Shown here piece after piece: positions 1-6,157 of a DNA stretch of 7,281 bases. A program made the translations under genes and the position numbers. The DNA comes from JBHIBA01 sp046758845 (lineage in GTDB: Bacteria > UBA8248 > JACPRG01 > G963555815). Position 1 is the stretch's first letter. The number at the start of each line of letters is the position of its first letter. The stretch lies in NCBI GenBank assembly GCA_046758845.1, contig JBHIBA010000236.1, positions 1 to 7,281 on the forward strand. The letters run 5' to 3'. The notes beneath the pieces are model-generated. The model made no database searches. It was not told the origin of the DNA and was given only the letters and a program-made list of their open reading frames with translations.

Positions 1-70
1 GCATTCGGCCAAAGAAGGAAGCCACCAATAGGCGAGAGACCAGCGGTCCAGCCAAACCCACGCCCAACCC

Positions 71-101
71 AAAAGCAGGCCCGGCCATGTAATGCCGGGC
101 C
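71..101 (-). terminator. Candidate Rho-independent terminator of the minus-strand gene cluster
   Basis: GGCCCGGC (78-85) pairs perfectly with GCCGGGCC (94-101) around an 8-base loop. Read on the minus strand, the stem is followed by TGCTTTTG, a short and interrupted T tract. It lies about 90 bases beyond the stop codon of the last gene. The short T run makes it a weak intrinsic terminator by sequence. On the plus strand the stem is followed by GTCAAAAGTTTT, so it could act in either direction. Confidence 0.4.
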
Positions 102-124
102 GTCAAAAGTTTTCCAGGGGGTAA

Positions 125-156
125 GAGGGGGGCCGGTTTTCAAAAAGACCCCCCTC
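125..156. terminator. GC-rich hairpin, possible terminator (direction uncertain)
   Basis: GAGGGGGG (125-132) pairs perfectly with CCCCCCTC (149-156) around a 16-base loop that itself contains TTTTCAAAA. On the plus strand it is followed by GATTTTCCC. On the minus strand it is followed by TTACCCC, with no useful T run. It starts about 40 bases past the stop of the last minus-strand gene. Together with the hairpin at 78-101 it makes this a double-hairpin 3' region, as is common at the end of an operon or between convergent genes. The plus-strand T tract is the better match to an intrinsic terminator. Confidence 0.4.
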
Positions 157-193
157 GATTTTCCCATGTAGTTGACACCTACTTTTTTGTGCT

Positions 194-1234
194 CTAGTGA
201 TCGGGGTTCCAGCCCTTGTCCTTCCCCCAAACCCCGAGGGGCTTTAGGGCGTCCCGGCCGATGCTGAAGTCCACCAGCTTCTCGACGTTGGGTTTCCCGC
301 CCTTGTAGCGCTTGAACTTCACGTTCAGGTCGTTGGTCCAATCCAGTGTCTTGCGGGGCAGACCCACATTGACCGACCAGATCTTCTCGCCGGTAATGAT
401 GTCGTACGTCCTGGAGACGTTCTTTCGCGCCTTCTCGCCGCCCCGGACGTACTTGACGGCGATGTCCACGGCCTTGGCCTTGTGCTGGTACATGAACCGC
501 GTCGCCTTGATCATGGCCCGGGTGGCCTTGACGTAGGCGTCCCGCATGGAGGAGACCTTCGATGCGGGCGCCGCGAAGGCGGCGTAGAAGTAGTGGGGCT
601 GCGTCTTCCAGATCCGGGCGAGCTCATGGACCTTTCCCTTTGTTTTCGCCTTGGCGACGGCCACCTGCTCGATGTGGATCAGGACGGCGTCCACCTTCCC
701 CGATATCAGGAAGCTGACCCGTTGCGGGGGAAAGGTCCGCACGTAAGTCACGTCGTCGTCGGTGATCCCGGCTGGCTGAAGGACCGAGAGCATCCCCAGG
801 TGGGAGTAGCCGAACTTCCCCTCGACGCCCAGCTTTTTCCCTTTCAGGTCAGCGGCCGTCTTGATGCCGGCCCCCACGGCGAGGATGGCCTCGTTCTTGG
901 CGGCGAAGGAGTAGAAGATCTTCTGGCCCGAGCCCCGCTCGATCCCTGACATCAAGAGGGGACCGGGGATGTCGGCCATGTCGAGGTCCGTTCCGGAGGC
1001 GGTTAGAGCCTGATGGGCACGGGTTCCTCCCCGGAAGGTGGAGATCTTTACGTCCAGCCCTTGCTCCTTGAAGAAGCCCATTTCTTTGGCCACGGAGGGC
1101 GGGATGTGGACCACGTTGGGCTTGGGCGTCGGCATGCCGATGTGGAGCTTGGTCGCAGCGTAGGCGGCGGGCGACAGGGCGAGGGCCAAGGCGGCCGCCA
1201 TCAGAATAAGGAGAACCCACGATCTTCTCATCAT
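194..1234 (-). CDS. Exported ABC-transporter solute-binding protein, NMT1/SsuA-like
   Basis: This is probably the extracytoplasmic substrate receptor for the ABC importer encoded just upstream. The protein has 346 aa. It begins with a classical Sec signal peptide: basic MMRR, a hydrophobic core rich in L and A (about 6-21), and an AYA cleavage site near residue 26. The mature part has the type 2 periplasmic-binding fold pattern of the NMT1/nitrate-sulfonate-taurine family: an opening strand near 29-33, SVAKEMGFFKEQGLDV at 47-62, and DLKGKKLGVEGKFG at 129-142 at the hinge of the second lobe. An ATG further upstream (1324) would add 30 unusual residues and has no ribosome site. The ATG at 1234 has AGGAGGG nine bases upstream and is directly followed by a second ATG. 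No lipobox cysteine is seen, so it is predicted to be soluble in the periplasm. The ligand cannot be told from the sequence. It lies last in the cluster after a 162-bp gap and may be boosted by its own promoter. Confidence 0.88.
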   Translation of the reverse strand: MMRRSWVLLILMAAALALALSPAAYAATKLHIGMPTPKPNVVHIPPSVAKEMGFFKEQGLDVKISTFRGGTRAHQALTASGTDLDMADIPGPLLMSGIERGSGQKIFYSFAAKNEAILAVGAGIKTAADLKGKKLGVEGKFGYSHLGMLSVLQPAGITDDDVTYVRTFPPQRVSFLISGKVDAVLIHIEQVAVAKAKTKGKVHELARIWKTQPHYFYAAFAAPASKVSSMRDAYVKATRAMIKATRFMYQHKAKAVDIAVKYVRGGEKARKNVSRTYDIITGEKIWSVNVGLPRKTLDWTNDLNVKFKRYKGGKPNVEKLVDFSIGRDALKPLGVWGKDKGWNPDH

Positions 1235-1396
1235 GACTCTTACCCTCCTGGCTTGGAGTGGTTTCTTCCACCCCCCGTGTGAGTGACGGTTGGAAATTGC
1301 TCTGTAACGCTCCGGTCCTTGCATTTATTCTATCAATAATCGATCGTTTCGGTTTGTTCCCTGTTGGAAGCAAAATTTCCCAGCATCCGGGCGAAG
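1235..1396 (-). promoter_or_regulatory. 162-bp intergenic leader before the binding-protein gene
   Basis: This is the longest gap inside the cluster. It contains an AT-rich block (about 1320-1345) that stands out from its surroundings, with a minus-strand TAGAAT (1332-1327) resembling a -10 box. No good -35 element is found at the proper distance (AAACCG at 17 bases). A separate or additional promoter for the binding protein is plausible because such proteins are needed in excess over the permease, but the evidence is weak. No convincing terminator follows the upstream hydrolase gene, so read-through from the operon is also expected. Confidence 0.3.
1243..1249 (-). promoter_or_regulatory. Shine-Dalgarno that fixes the start of the exported binding protein
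   Basis: AGGAGGG on the minus strand stands 8 bases before the ATG at 1234. This supports the internal ATG, which begins a proper signal peptide, over the longer open frame that starts at 1324. Confidence 0.8.
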
Positions 1397-2449
1397 TCAG
1401 CCTGACGCCTCCCGCAGCCAGTCCGCCGCGAGGGGCCGGTATTTGTAGGGGATGTTGTTGCACACGTGGTTCCCCTCGGGAAACAGAGCGAGCTCCTTCG
1501 GGCCGCTGGCTTCGGCCACGATGGCCTCGCCATGAGAGACGGGAACGATTCGGTCGAGCGCGCCGTGGATGATCAGGAGGGGGCAGGTGATCCGCCGGGC
1601 GATTCCTTTCAAACAGATCGCCTTTGACCTCTCACGCGCCTCTTCCAGGTCGGCTGCGCCCCAGGCGTAACGGAATCCTTTCCGCGTCAGTTCGGGCATG
1701 GCGTCCCAGCAGTCGGAGATGTCGAAGAAGCCGGCGACGCCGACGCAGGCCCGGATCCGTTTGTCGAAGGCCGCAGCTCTGGGGGCGTAGAATCCCCCTG
1801 TGCTGATTCCGCAGACGCCCACCCGCTCTCCGTCCAGGTCTTCGCGGCCTGTCACGAAGTCGATAACCGCCGAGACGGCCGATTCGTAATCCTCTCTCAT
1901 TTTGATGCGGGGGTAAACCTCTCCCTGGCCGGGACCGTCGAAGGCCAGGACGGCCAACCCCCGGGCCAGGAAGTCCCCCCCGAAGCTGTAAAACTCCTCC
2001 TTGGTTGAATCGAGCCCCGGAATGATGAGGACAACCGGGGGCCGCCTTGCGCCCGGAGGTTTGCGGAGGTATCCCGGCAGCACTGTCCCTTCGAAGGGAA
2101 TTTCTACCCACTCGACCGGCGGCTCCAAGTGCGCCAGCGCGGCGCGAAACATCTCGACCTTTTTGTCCTGCGCCTGTTGCTTCTGGCGAAGGTCTTCGTC
2201 CCACACGAACTGGGCGAAATGGTACGTGATGGAGGCGCGCAGGAAGGCTTCGGCCGCGGTGCACCTGCGCCCTCGGCCGATGGCCTCCCGCGCCAGGGAT
2301 TCGTGGATCGCCGCCGTCTTACACCACTGCCGGCACCAGTCCCCCCAGGAATCGATTCGCTTCAGCGTCTCTTCGGCGTCGTTGTAGTCTACCCCATTGG
2401 CCACCATTCGGGGATACCAATTCCGCAGGGCTTCCTGCGTCGGGCTCAC
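1397..2449 (-). CDS. Alpha/beta hydrolase, 2,6-dihydroxypseudooxynicotine-hydrolase-like
   Basis: This is a cytoplasmic serine hydrolase of 350 aa. An N-terminal helical region (about 1-115) precedes the hydrolase core. The core has LIIPGLDSTKEEFY (141-154, oxyanion region), FDGPGQGE (170-177), the nucleophile elbow GISTGG with Ser216, HGALDR with Asp299, and EGNH with His328. The length, the helical N-terminal domain and the triad spacing agree with 2,6-dihydroxypseudooxynicotine hydrolase, a C-C bond hydrolase of nicotine breakdown, and with related FrsA-type esterases. The general fold is secure. C-C cleavage rather than ester cleavage is inference. The start used is a GTG 12 bases after the permease stop with no Shine-Dalgarno at normal distance. 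A CTG at 2458 is better placed behind GGAGG, and an ATG lies at 2407. The position inside the transporter operon suggests it acts on the imported compound or a product of it. Confidence 0.87.
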   Translation of the reverse strand: MSPTQEALRNWYPRMVANGVDYNDAEETLKRIDSWGDWCRQWCKTAAIHESLAREAIGRGRRCTAAEAFLRASITYHFAQFVWDEDLRQKQQAQDKKVEMFRAALAHLEPPVEWVEIPFEGTVLPGYLRKPPGARRPPVVLIIPGLDSTKEEFYSFGGDFLARGLAVLAFDGPGQGEVYPRIKMREDYESAVSAVIDFVTGREDLDGERVGVCGISTGGFYAPRAAAFDKRIRACVGVAGFFDISDCWDAMPELTRKGFRYAWGAADLEEARERSKAICLKGIARRITCPLLIIHGALDRIVPVSHGEAIVAEASGPKELALFPEGNHVCNNIPYKYRPLAADWLREASG

Positions 2450-2461
2450 TGGGGACAGGGA

Positions 2462-3295
2462 TCAGTCCTCCCGCATTTTCCAAGGGGCGATGCGCTGCTC
2501 GAACAGCTTGAGGCCCTCGCTCAGAACAATTCCCAGGGCCATGAGAATGATGATCGGGACGAACATCGTGTCGTTTTCCATGTCCGTCTGGGCGTTGACG
2601 ATCACGGCGCCCAGTCCCGCGATGGAGGTGAAAAGCTCGGCGACCACGAGACCCACCAGCCCCCGCCCGATGGAGAGTCGCAGCCCCGCCACGATGTAGG
2701 GGACCGACGAGGGAAGGATCACGTCTCGCCAAAGTTGGCGCTCGGTGGAGCAAAAGGATCGCGCGACCTCCAGAAGATTGGCCTCGACGTTCTTCACCCC
2801 TTGGAACGTGTTGATCAAAACCGGGAAGACGCTGAACAGGAAGACGATGACGATCCGAGCCCGGACGGAGAAGCCGAACCAATTGATGATCAACGGGACA
2901 AGGGCGACGATGGGCGTGGCGTAGAGGGCGTTGACGTACAAGTCGGTGGCGTACTCGATGACGTAGGAGCGGGCCATGACCAGCCCGACGAGAATCCCCA
3001 CGACAACACCCATCAGCCAGCCGGTGAACAGGACGGAGAGGCTCATCCGGCACGCCTCCCAGAGCTCGCCCGAAACGTACAGCCGGACGAACGCCTTGGC
3101 GATCGCCGTCGGGTAAGTGAACAGGACGGGGTTGATGTAGTAGCGGCCGTAGATCTCCCACACCATCATCACGACGATGAGCGAGAGGATGCGGATGATT
3201 GCCGCGCGTCCGAGGCGCCGGGGCCGCTCGGGCGCGTGGACGACCGTTTCGCCCAGGGGGGCTGTTTGTTCGCGTTCCAGCGTCGTTTCGGTCAT
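2462..3295 (-). CDS. ABC-transporter permease, SsuC/TauC type
   Basis: This is the inner-membrane channel subunit of the importer, 277 aa, the usual size for the family. A polar N-terminus (1-30) is followed by about six hydrophobic segments near 32-50, 85-108, 122-140, 147-165, 199-222 and 245-262. The cytoplasmic coupling loop for the ATPase (EAA loop) is seen at about 176-200, with EVARSF at its start and ILPSSVPYI at its end, matching the nitrate/sulfonate/taurine branch. Its ATG overlaps the TGA of the ATPase gene by one base (TGATG), which implies translational coupling and a fixed subunit ratio. It probably works as a homodimer with the ATPase encoded upstream and the binding protein at 194-1234. 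The substrate is not readable from the sequence. Confidence 0.93.
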   Translation of the reverse strand: MTETTLEREQTAPLGETVVHAPERPRRLGRAAIIRILSLIVVMMVWEIYGRYYINPVLFTYPTAIAKAFVRLYVSGELWEACRMSLSVLFTGWLMGVVVGILVGLVMARSYVIEYATDLYVNALYATPIVALVPLIINWFGFSVRARIVIVFLFSVFPVLINTFQGVKNVEANLLEVARSFCSTERQLWRDVILPSSVPYIVAGLRLSIGRGLVGLVVAELFTSIAGLGAVIVNAQTDMENDTMFVPIIILMALGIVLSEGLKLFEQRIAPWKMRED

Positions 3296-4065
3296 CAGCT
3301 CGATTCCGTGCGCAACAGGTCCCAGATGTGATTGTGAAGCTCGGCGAACCGGCGTGAAGCGCGGGTCTCTTTGTGGCTTCTCGGCCGGGGAAAGTCCACG
3401 TTGAGGATCTCGCGGATCCGGCCGGGCCGGGCCGTCATCGCGGCCACCCGGTCCCCCAACAGGATGGCCTCATCGATGCTGTGGGTGATGAAGACCATCG
3501 TTCGCCTCTCTTGCTGCCAGATTCGCTGGAGTTCTTCCTGAAGGATTTCCCGGGTCTGCGCGTCCAAGGCCCCGAAAGGCTCGTCCATCAGCAGGACCTG
3601 GGGATGGACGGCCAGGGCCCGCGCCAGGCCGGCCCGTTGTTGCATCCCGCCAGAGAGTTGGTACGGAAAGTGGTTTTCAAATCCATTCAGGCCGACCAAC
3701 TGGATGTAATGCTCGACCCGTTCTCGAACCTGGGCCTTGCCGCACTTTTGAACATTCAGGCCGTAGGCGACGTTCTGGTGAAGCCGTTTCCAGGGTAAGA
3801 GGCCGAAATGCTGGAAAACCATCGCCACCTCGGGCCTGGGGCAGTCCACCTCGCGCCCGTCGATGGAGATCGCCCCTTGTTCTAAGGGCAGCAGGCCGTC
3901 GATGGCCCTCAGCAGCGTCGTTTTGCCGCACCCGCTGGGACCGAGGACGCAGATGATCTCTTCGGTGTAAACATCGAGGTCGAGATTTTCAAACGCGACG
4001 ACCGATCCGTTCAGGAAGCTCTTTGTCGCGTTTTCTATGCGGATCTTGACGCTGTTTGTGGTGAT
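3295..4065 (-). CDS. ABC-transporter ATP-binding protein, SsuB/TauB type, with abnormal start
   Basis: This ATPase powers the importer together with the adjacent permease. Numbered from the ATC at 4065 it has 256 aa, the normal family length. Motifs are complete: Walker A GPSGCGKTT (42-50), Q-loop Gln85 in MVFQHFG, signature LSGGMQQR (137-144), Walker B VLLMDEP (157-163), D-loop ALD (166-168) and switch His195 in ITHSIDEA. The oddity is the start. In this frame there is no ATG, GTG or TTG between position 4404 and the GTG at 3849, and a protein begun at 3849 would lack Walker A and the first strand. Two explanations fit: initiation at the ATC (4065-4063), which has GGAG 8 bases upstream, or a GTG at 4115 that would come into frame if the G4 tract at 4068-4071 had one more G. 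The function is certain as a family; the 5' boundary is not. The C-terminus overlaps the permease start by one base. Confidence 0.85.
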   Translation of the reverse strand: MTTNSVKIRIENATKSFLNGSVVAFENLDLDVYTEEIICVLGPSGCGKTTLLRAIDGLLPLEQGAISIDGREVDCPRPEVAMVFQHFGLLPWKRLHQNVAYGLNVQKCGKAQVRERVEHYIQLVGLNGFENHFPYQLSGGMQQRAGLARALAVHPQVLLMDEPFGALDAQTREILQEELQRIWQQERRTMVFITHSIDEAILLGDRVAAMTARPGRIREILNVDFPRPRSHKETRASRRFAELHNHIWDLLRTESS

Positions 4066-4115
4066 TTCCCCGTCTCCCGGCTCAGCCCGCTCGTCGCCCT
4101 TCCGGTTCGGTCCAC
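4063..4115 (-). promoter_or_regulatory. Competing translation starts of the ATPase gene
   Basis: On the minus strand, GGGA followed by AAATC precedes a GTG at 4115-4113, 21 bases after the dehydrogenase stop. That GTG is one frame away from the ATPase. Further on, GGAG (4077-4074) stands 8 bases before ATC (4065-4063), which is in the ATPase frame. A run of four G at 4071-4068 lies between them. One extra G there would join the GTG frame to the ATPase, giving a start VDRTGRATSG and then the conserved KIRIEN region. Confidence 0.5.
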
Positions 4116-4136
4116 GATTTTCCCGCCGTTCCCTTC

Positions 4137-5213
4137 CTACGCCCCCGGCCTGAGGCTGACGAGAATGGCCCCATCCCTTCGTTCTACGAAGGTGTCGTAG
4201 GCCTCGCGATATTCCCTCAGAGCAAACCGGTGGGTGATCAAGGGCTCGACCTGGATGGCCCCCCTCTGGAGTAGGGGAATGACTTCGACAGCGGCGTTCG
4301 GGTTGGCCCGGACGCCGTAGATGTCGATCTCCTCCAGGACGATTTTTCGATAGTTGAGGGCCGGGGCTTCACTGGGGATTCCCGTGTAAGCGACCCGGCC
4401 GCCCTTACAGGTCATATCGATAGCCTGACCCAGGGAGTCTTTCGTGGCCGCGCAGTCCACGACCGCCTCCGCCCCCCAGCCGCCGGTCATCTCCCGGACG
4501 GCCTGGACAGGGTCCGTCTCCCGGTAGTTCACCGTGTCCGCTCCCAACTCGGCTGCCTTTGCGAGCCGCTCGCCCGAGCCCACCATGATGACGCGGCCCG
4601 CCCCCAGGGCCAAGGCGCACTGGAAGGCGAAAAACCCCACCGGTCCCGGCCCCAGGACGACCACCGTCTCGCCGGGGTGGATTCCCGTACGCTTGACAGA
4701 ATGAAGGCCGATGGCGGCCGGGTCGACGTTGGCCGCAATCTCGAACGGCATGCCGTCGGGTATTTTGTGGATACTCTTGAGGGTGTTGACCATGTACTCG
4801 GCGTAGGCCCCGTCGGTGACGTGGCCGTACTGGCGGTGGCCCAACTCCGGGTGGCCGTAGTTGACGCAGAGGTTGTACCGGCCGATAAGGCACATTCGGC
4901 AATAGCCGCAGCCGCTATGGGAGGTCCCGCAGACGCAGTCGCCCACCTGGAAACCGAAACCCTCGGCTCCCTCGCCGAAGGCGACGATCCGTCCGGCCCA
5001 TTCGTGGCCGAGCGTCATGGGCAGGTGTTTGGCCCATTGTTTGTGCTGCCCTCTGATGATGGCGATGTCGGTCCCGCAGATCGTGACGGCCTCCACGCGG
5101 CAGAGCACTTCGCGAAAGGCGGGCTTTGGCGTGGGGACCTTCTCCACGCGGAAGTCCTCGACTCCGTGCAGGCGAAGGGTCTCCATCGAGGCGGGAAGGG
5201 TCTCAACCGTCAT
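4137..5213 (-). CDS. Zinc-dependent MDR alcohol/polyol dehydrogenase
   Basis: This is a medium-chain, NAD(P)-dependent dehydrogenase of 358 aa, similar in layout to sorbitol and threonine dehydrogenases. Catalytic zinc residues are Cys46 in CGTD and His70-Glu71 in GHEW; the usual EP motif is DP here (Asp164). The structural zinc lobe has Cys102, Cys105, Cys108 and Cys116. The coenzyme domain has GPGPVG (188-193) after VVVL. At the end of the next strand (VIMVGSGERL, 208-217) the acidic residue typical of NAD-specific members is replaced by Gly/Ser, with Arg216 nearby, which hints at NADP(H). The open frame extends upstream to 5549, but the ATG at 5213 is the real start: it has GGAG 8 bases upstream, starts the conserved fold, and sits 32 bases after the cyclase stop. 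It probably oxidises a secondary alcohol in the same pathway. The substrate is unknown. Confidence 0.9.
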   Translation of the reverse strand: MTVETLPASMETLRLHGVEDFRVEKVPTPKPAFREVLCRVEAVTICGTDIAIIRGQHKQWAKHLPMTLGHEWAGRIVAFGEGAEGFGFQVGDCVCGTSHSGCGYCRMCLIGRYNLCVNYGHPELGHRQYGHVTDGAYAEYMVNTLKSIHKIPDGMPFEIAANVDPAAIGLHSVKRTGIHPGETVVVLGPGPVGFFAFQCALALGAGRVIMVGSGERLAKAAELGADTVNYRETDPVQAVREMTGGWGAEAVVDCAATKDSLGQAIDMTCKGGRVAYTGIPSEAPALNYRKIVLEEIDIYGVRANPNAAVEVIPLLQRGAIQVEPLITHRFALREYREAYDTFVERRDGAILVSLRPGA

Positions 5214-5245
5214 TCGGTCATCTCCGACGGGGGTGGCCTCTCGGC

Positions 5246-6067
5246 TCACTCGGCGACGATGCCCACCAACCGGCAGATGCAGGCCTCTCCGCCCATGAAC
5301 CGCCAAGGAAGAGCCATGACGTAGATGCGCTTGCCGACCACCTTGTCCACGTCTCCCCCGATGTTGTCCACGTGCATCAGGTTTTCGTTCATCATCCGGC
5401 GGTGGCAGTGGAGGTAGTGGTCGTCGGGGTGAACCTTTTGGATCTTGAGGCCGGTCTTGGCCTCCCACTCCCGGACGAGGTCGGGGCGGTAGTTTTTGAT
5501 CATCAGGTTCCAGGGGTGCTCGAAGGCCGGGGCGTCGCTGCCGACCCACTTCAGGCGTTTTTCGATGAGCCAGTCGGTGACGCTGGGGTCTGGTCCCGGG
5601 TGTTTACAAAAGAAGGTCTGTTCGTTGTGTTCGGGTCCTTCCCAGTTAAACCGCTTCCAGTTGAAGTAGATGATCAGGATGTCGTCTTCGCGGACCTCCT
5701 CGCCGGGCGGGATGTTCCGCTCGACCATTTCCCGGTTGAGGTAGGTGTATTCCTCCACCTCGTGGCTGAGGTCCACGACGAGGGCGGAGCCGTGGCAGCG
5801 CTCCAGGGGAATGTCCGCCAGGTCCCAGCCGCCGGCGTTGAAGTGAAGGGGCGCGTCGATGTGCGTCCCCGAGTGCATGTTGGTCTCGATGATGAGGCTG
5901 CACAGCCCGTCCTTATGGTGGTTGTGAAAATTCCAGACCTTCGAGGACGGGAAATAGGGCCAGGTCGGTACGCGGTTGTGCCAACGCTGGGTCATGTCGA
6001 CGAACTCGAGGGCCTCGCCGCTCTGGATGAGGCTGGCCAGCGCTTCTTTGACGGCTGCTGTGGGCAT
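5246..6067 (-). CDS. Cyclase-family metal-dependent hydrolase (kynurenine formamidase/isatin hydrolase-like)
   Basis: This is a cytoplasmic hydrolase of 273 aa in the cyclase superfamily, whose members hydrolyse formamides, lactams and related bonds with a divalent metal. The hallmark HxGTHxDxPxH is intact: His65, Gly67, Thr68, His69, Asp71, Pro73 and His75 in HSGTHIDAPLHF. Strand-forming LVVDLSH (96-102) and DDILIIYFNW (128-137) follow, as does VGSDAP (175-180) in the core. A His-rich stretch with Glu228 in NENL (213-230) probably supplies the C-terminal active-site residues. It is longer than compact KynB enzymes, with an extended N-terminus and a middle insertion. The ATG at 6067 is fixed by AAGGAG 8 bases upstream and a TAA in frame just before. 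It is the second gene of the cluster, before the dehydrogenase. True KynB activity is unlikely because no other tryptophan-pathway gene is present. Confidence 0.85.
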   Translation of the reverse strand: MPTAAVKEALASLIQSGEALEFVDMTQRWHNRVPTWPYFPSSKVWNFHNHHKDGLCSLIIETNMHSGTHIDAPLHFNAGGWDLADIPLERCHGSALVVDLSHEVEEYTYLNREMVERNIPPGEEVREDDILIIYFNWKRFNWEGPEHNEQTFFCKHPGPDPSVTDWLIEKRLKWVGSDAPAFEHPWNLMIKNYRPDLVREWEAKTGLKIQKVHPDDHYLHCHRRMMNENLMHVDNIGGDVDKVVGKRIYVMALPWRFMGGEACICRLVGIVAE

Positions 6068-6079
6068 TGAGGTGACTCC

Positions 6080-6157
6080 TTATTCTGCGATCGGGATGAA
6101 GGCCCCTCGGCCCGATCCGACAGCGGACGCGATGGCCTTCCCCCTGGCCTTGTCCAG
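6080..6157 (-). other. Coding-like continuation of the first gene beyond its TGA
   Basis: After the TGA at 6160-6158 the same frame stays open for 25 codons to a TAA at 6082-6080. The translation starts LDKARGKAIASAV and ends GAFIPIAE. About 20 of 25 codons end in G or C, like the genes around it, against about 15 of 25 in one shifted frame that I counted. The TAA abuts the GGAG of the cyclase gene, the usual spacing for a real upstream gene end. It may be a lost C-terminus, a read-through extension or chance. No other gene is seen in this 90-base gap. Confidence 0.35.

Noticed and set aside
1..92. Possible plus-strand gene end (tail SGPAKPTPNPKAGPAM then TAA at 90-92), or a minus-strand gene start at 88 (MAGPAFGLGVGLAGPLVSRL) running off the left edge
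   Set aside because: The two readings are antisense to each other, neither has a ribosome site or recognisable domain, and the hairpin at 78-101 overlaps both. The stretch is too short to decide.
172..200. Plus-strand promoter TTGACA with TAGTGA after 17 bases
   Set aside because: The -10 part is poor and it would read antisense into the binding-protein gene with no plus-strand gene after it.
2129..3331. Long plus-strand open frame of 400 codons
   Set aside because: It is the shadow of the permease and part of the hydrolase in G+C-rich DNA. Its product has long runs of D, H, R and G and no domain, while the minus-strand frames carry clear family motifs.
3295..3849. Short ATPase starting at the GTG at 3849
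   Set aside because: It would lack Walker A (GPSGCGKTT), which is plainly encoded in frame upstream.
5214..5549. N-terminal extension of the dehydrogenase frame up to 5549
   Set aside because: It overlaps the cyclase gene, has R/P/G-rich shadow composition, and the ATG at 5213 has a proper ribosome site and begins the conserved fold.
5126..6070. Plus-strand open frame of 314 codons opposite the cyclase gene
   Set aside because: It is antisense to a gene with an intact HxGTHxDxPxH motif, and its product is a low-complexity V/D/H-rich sequence without a ribosome site.
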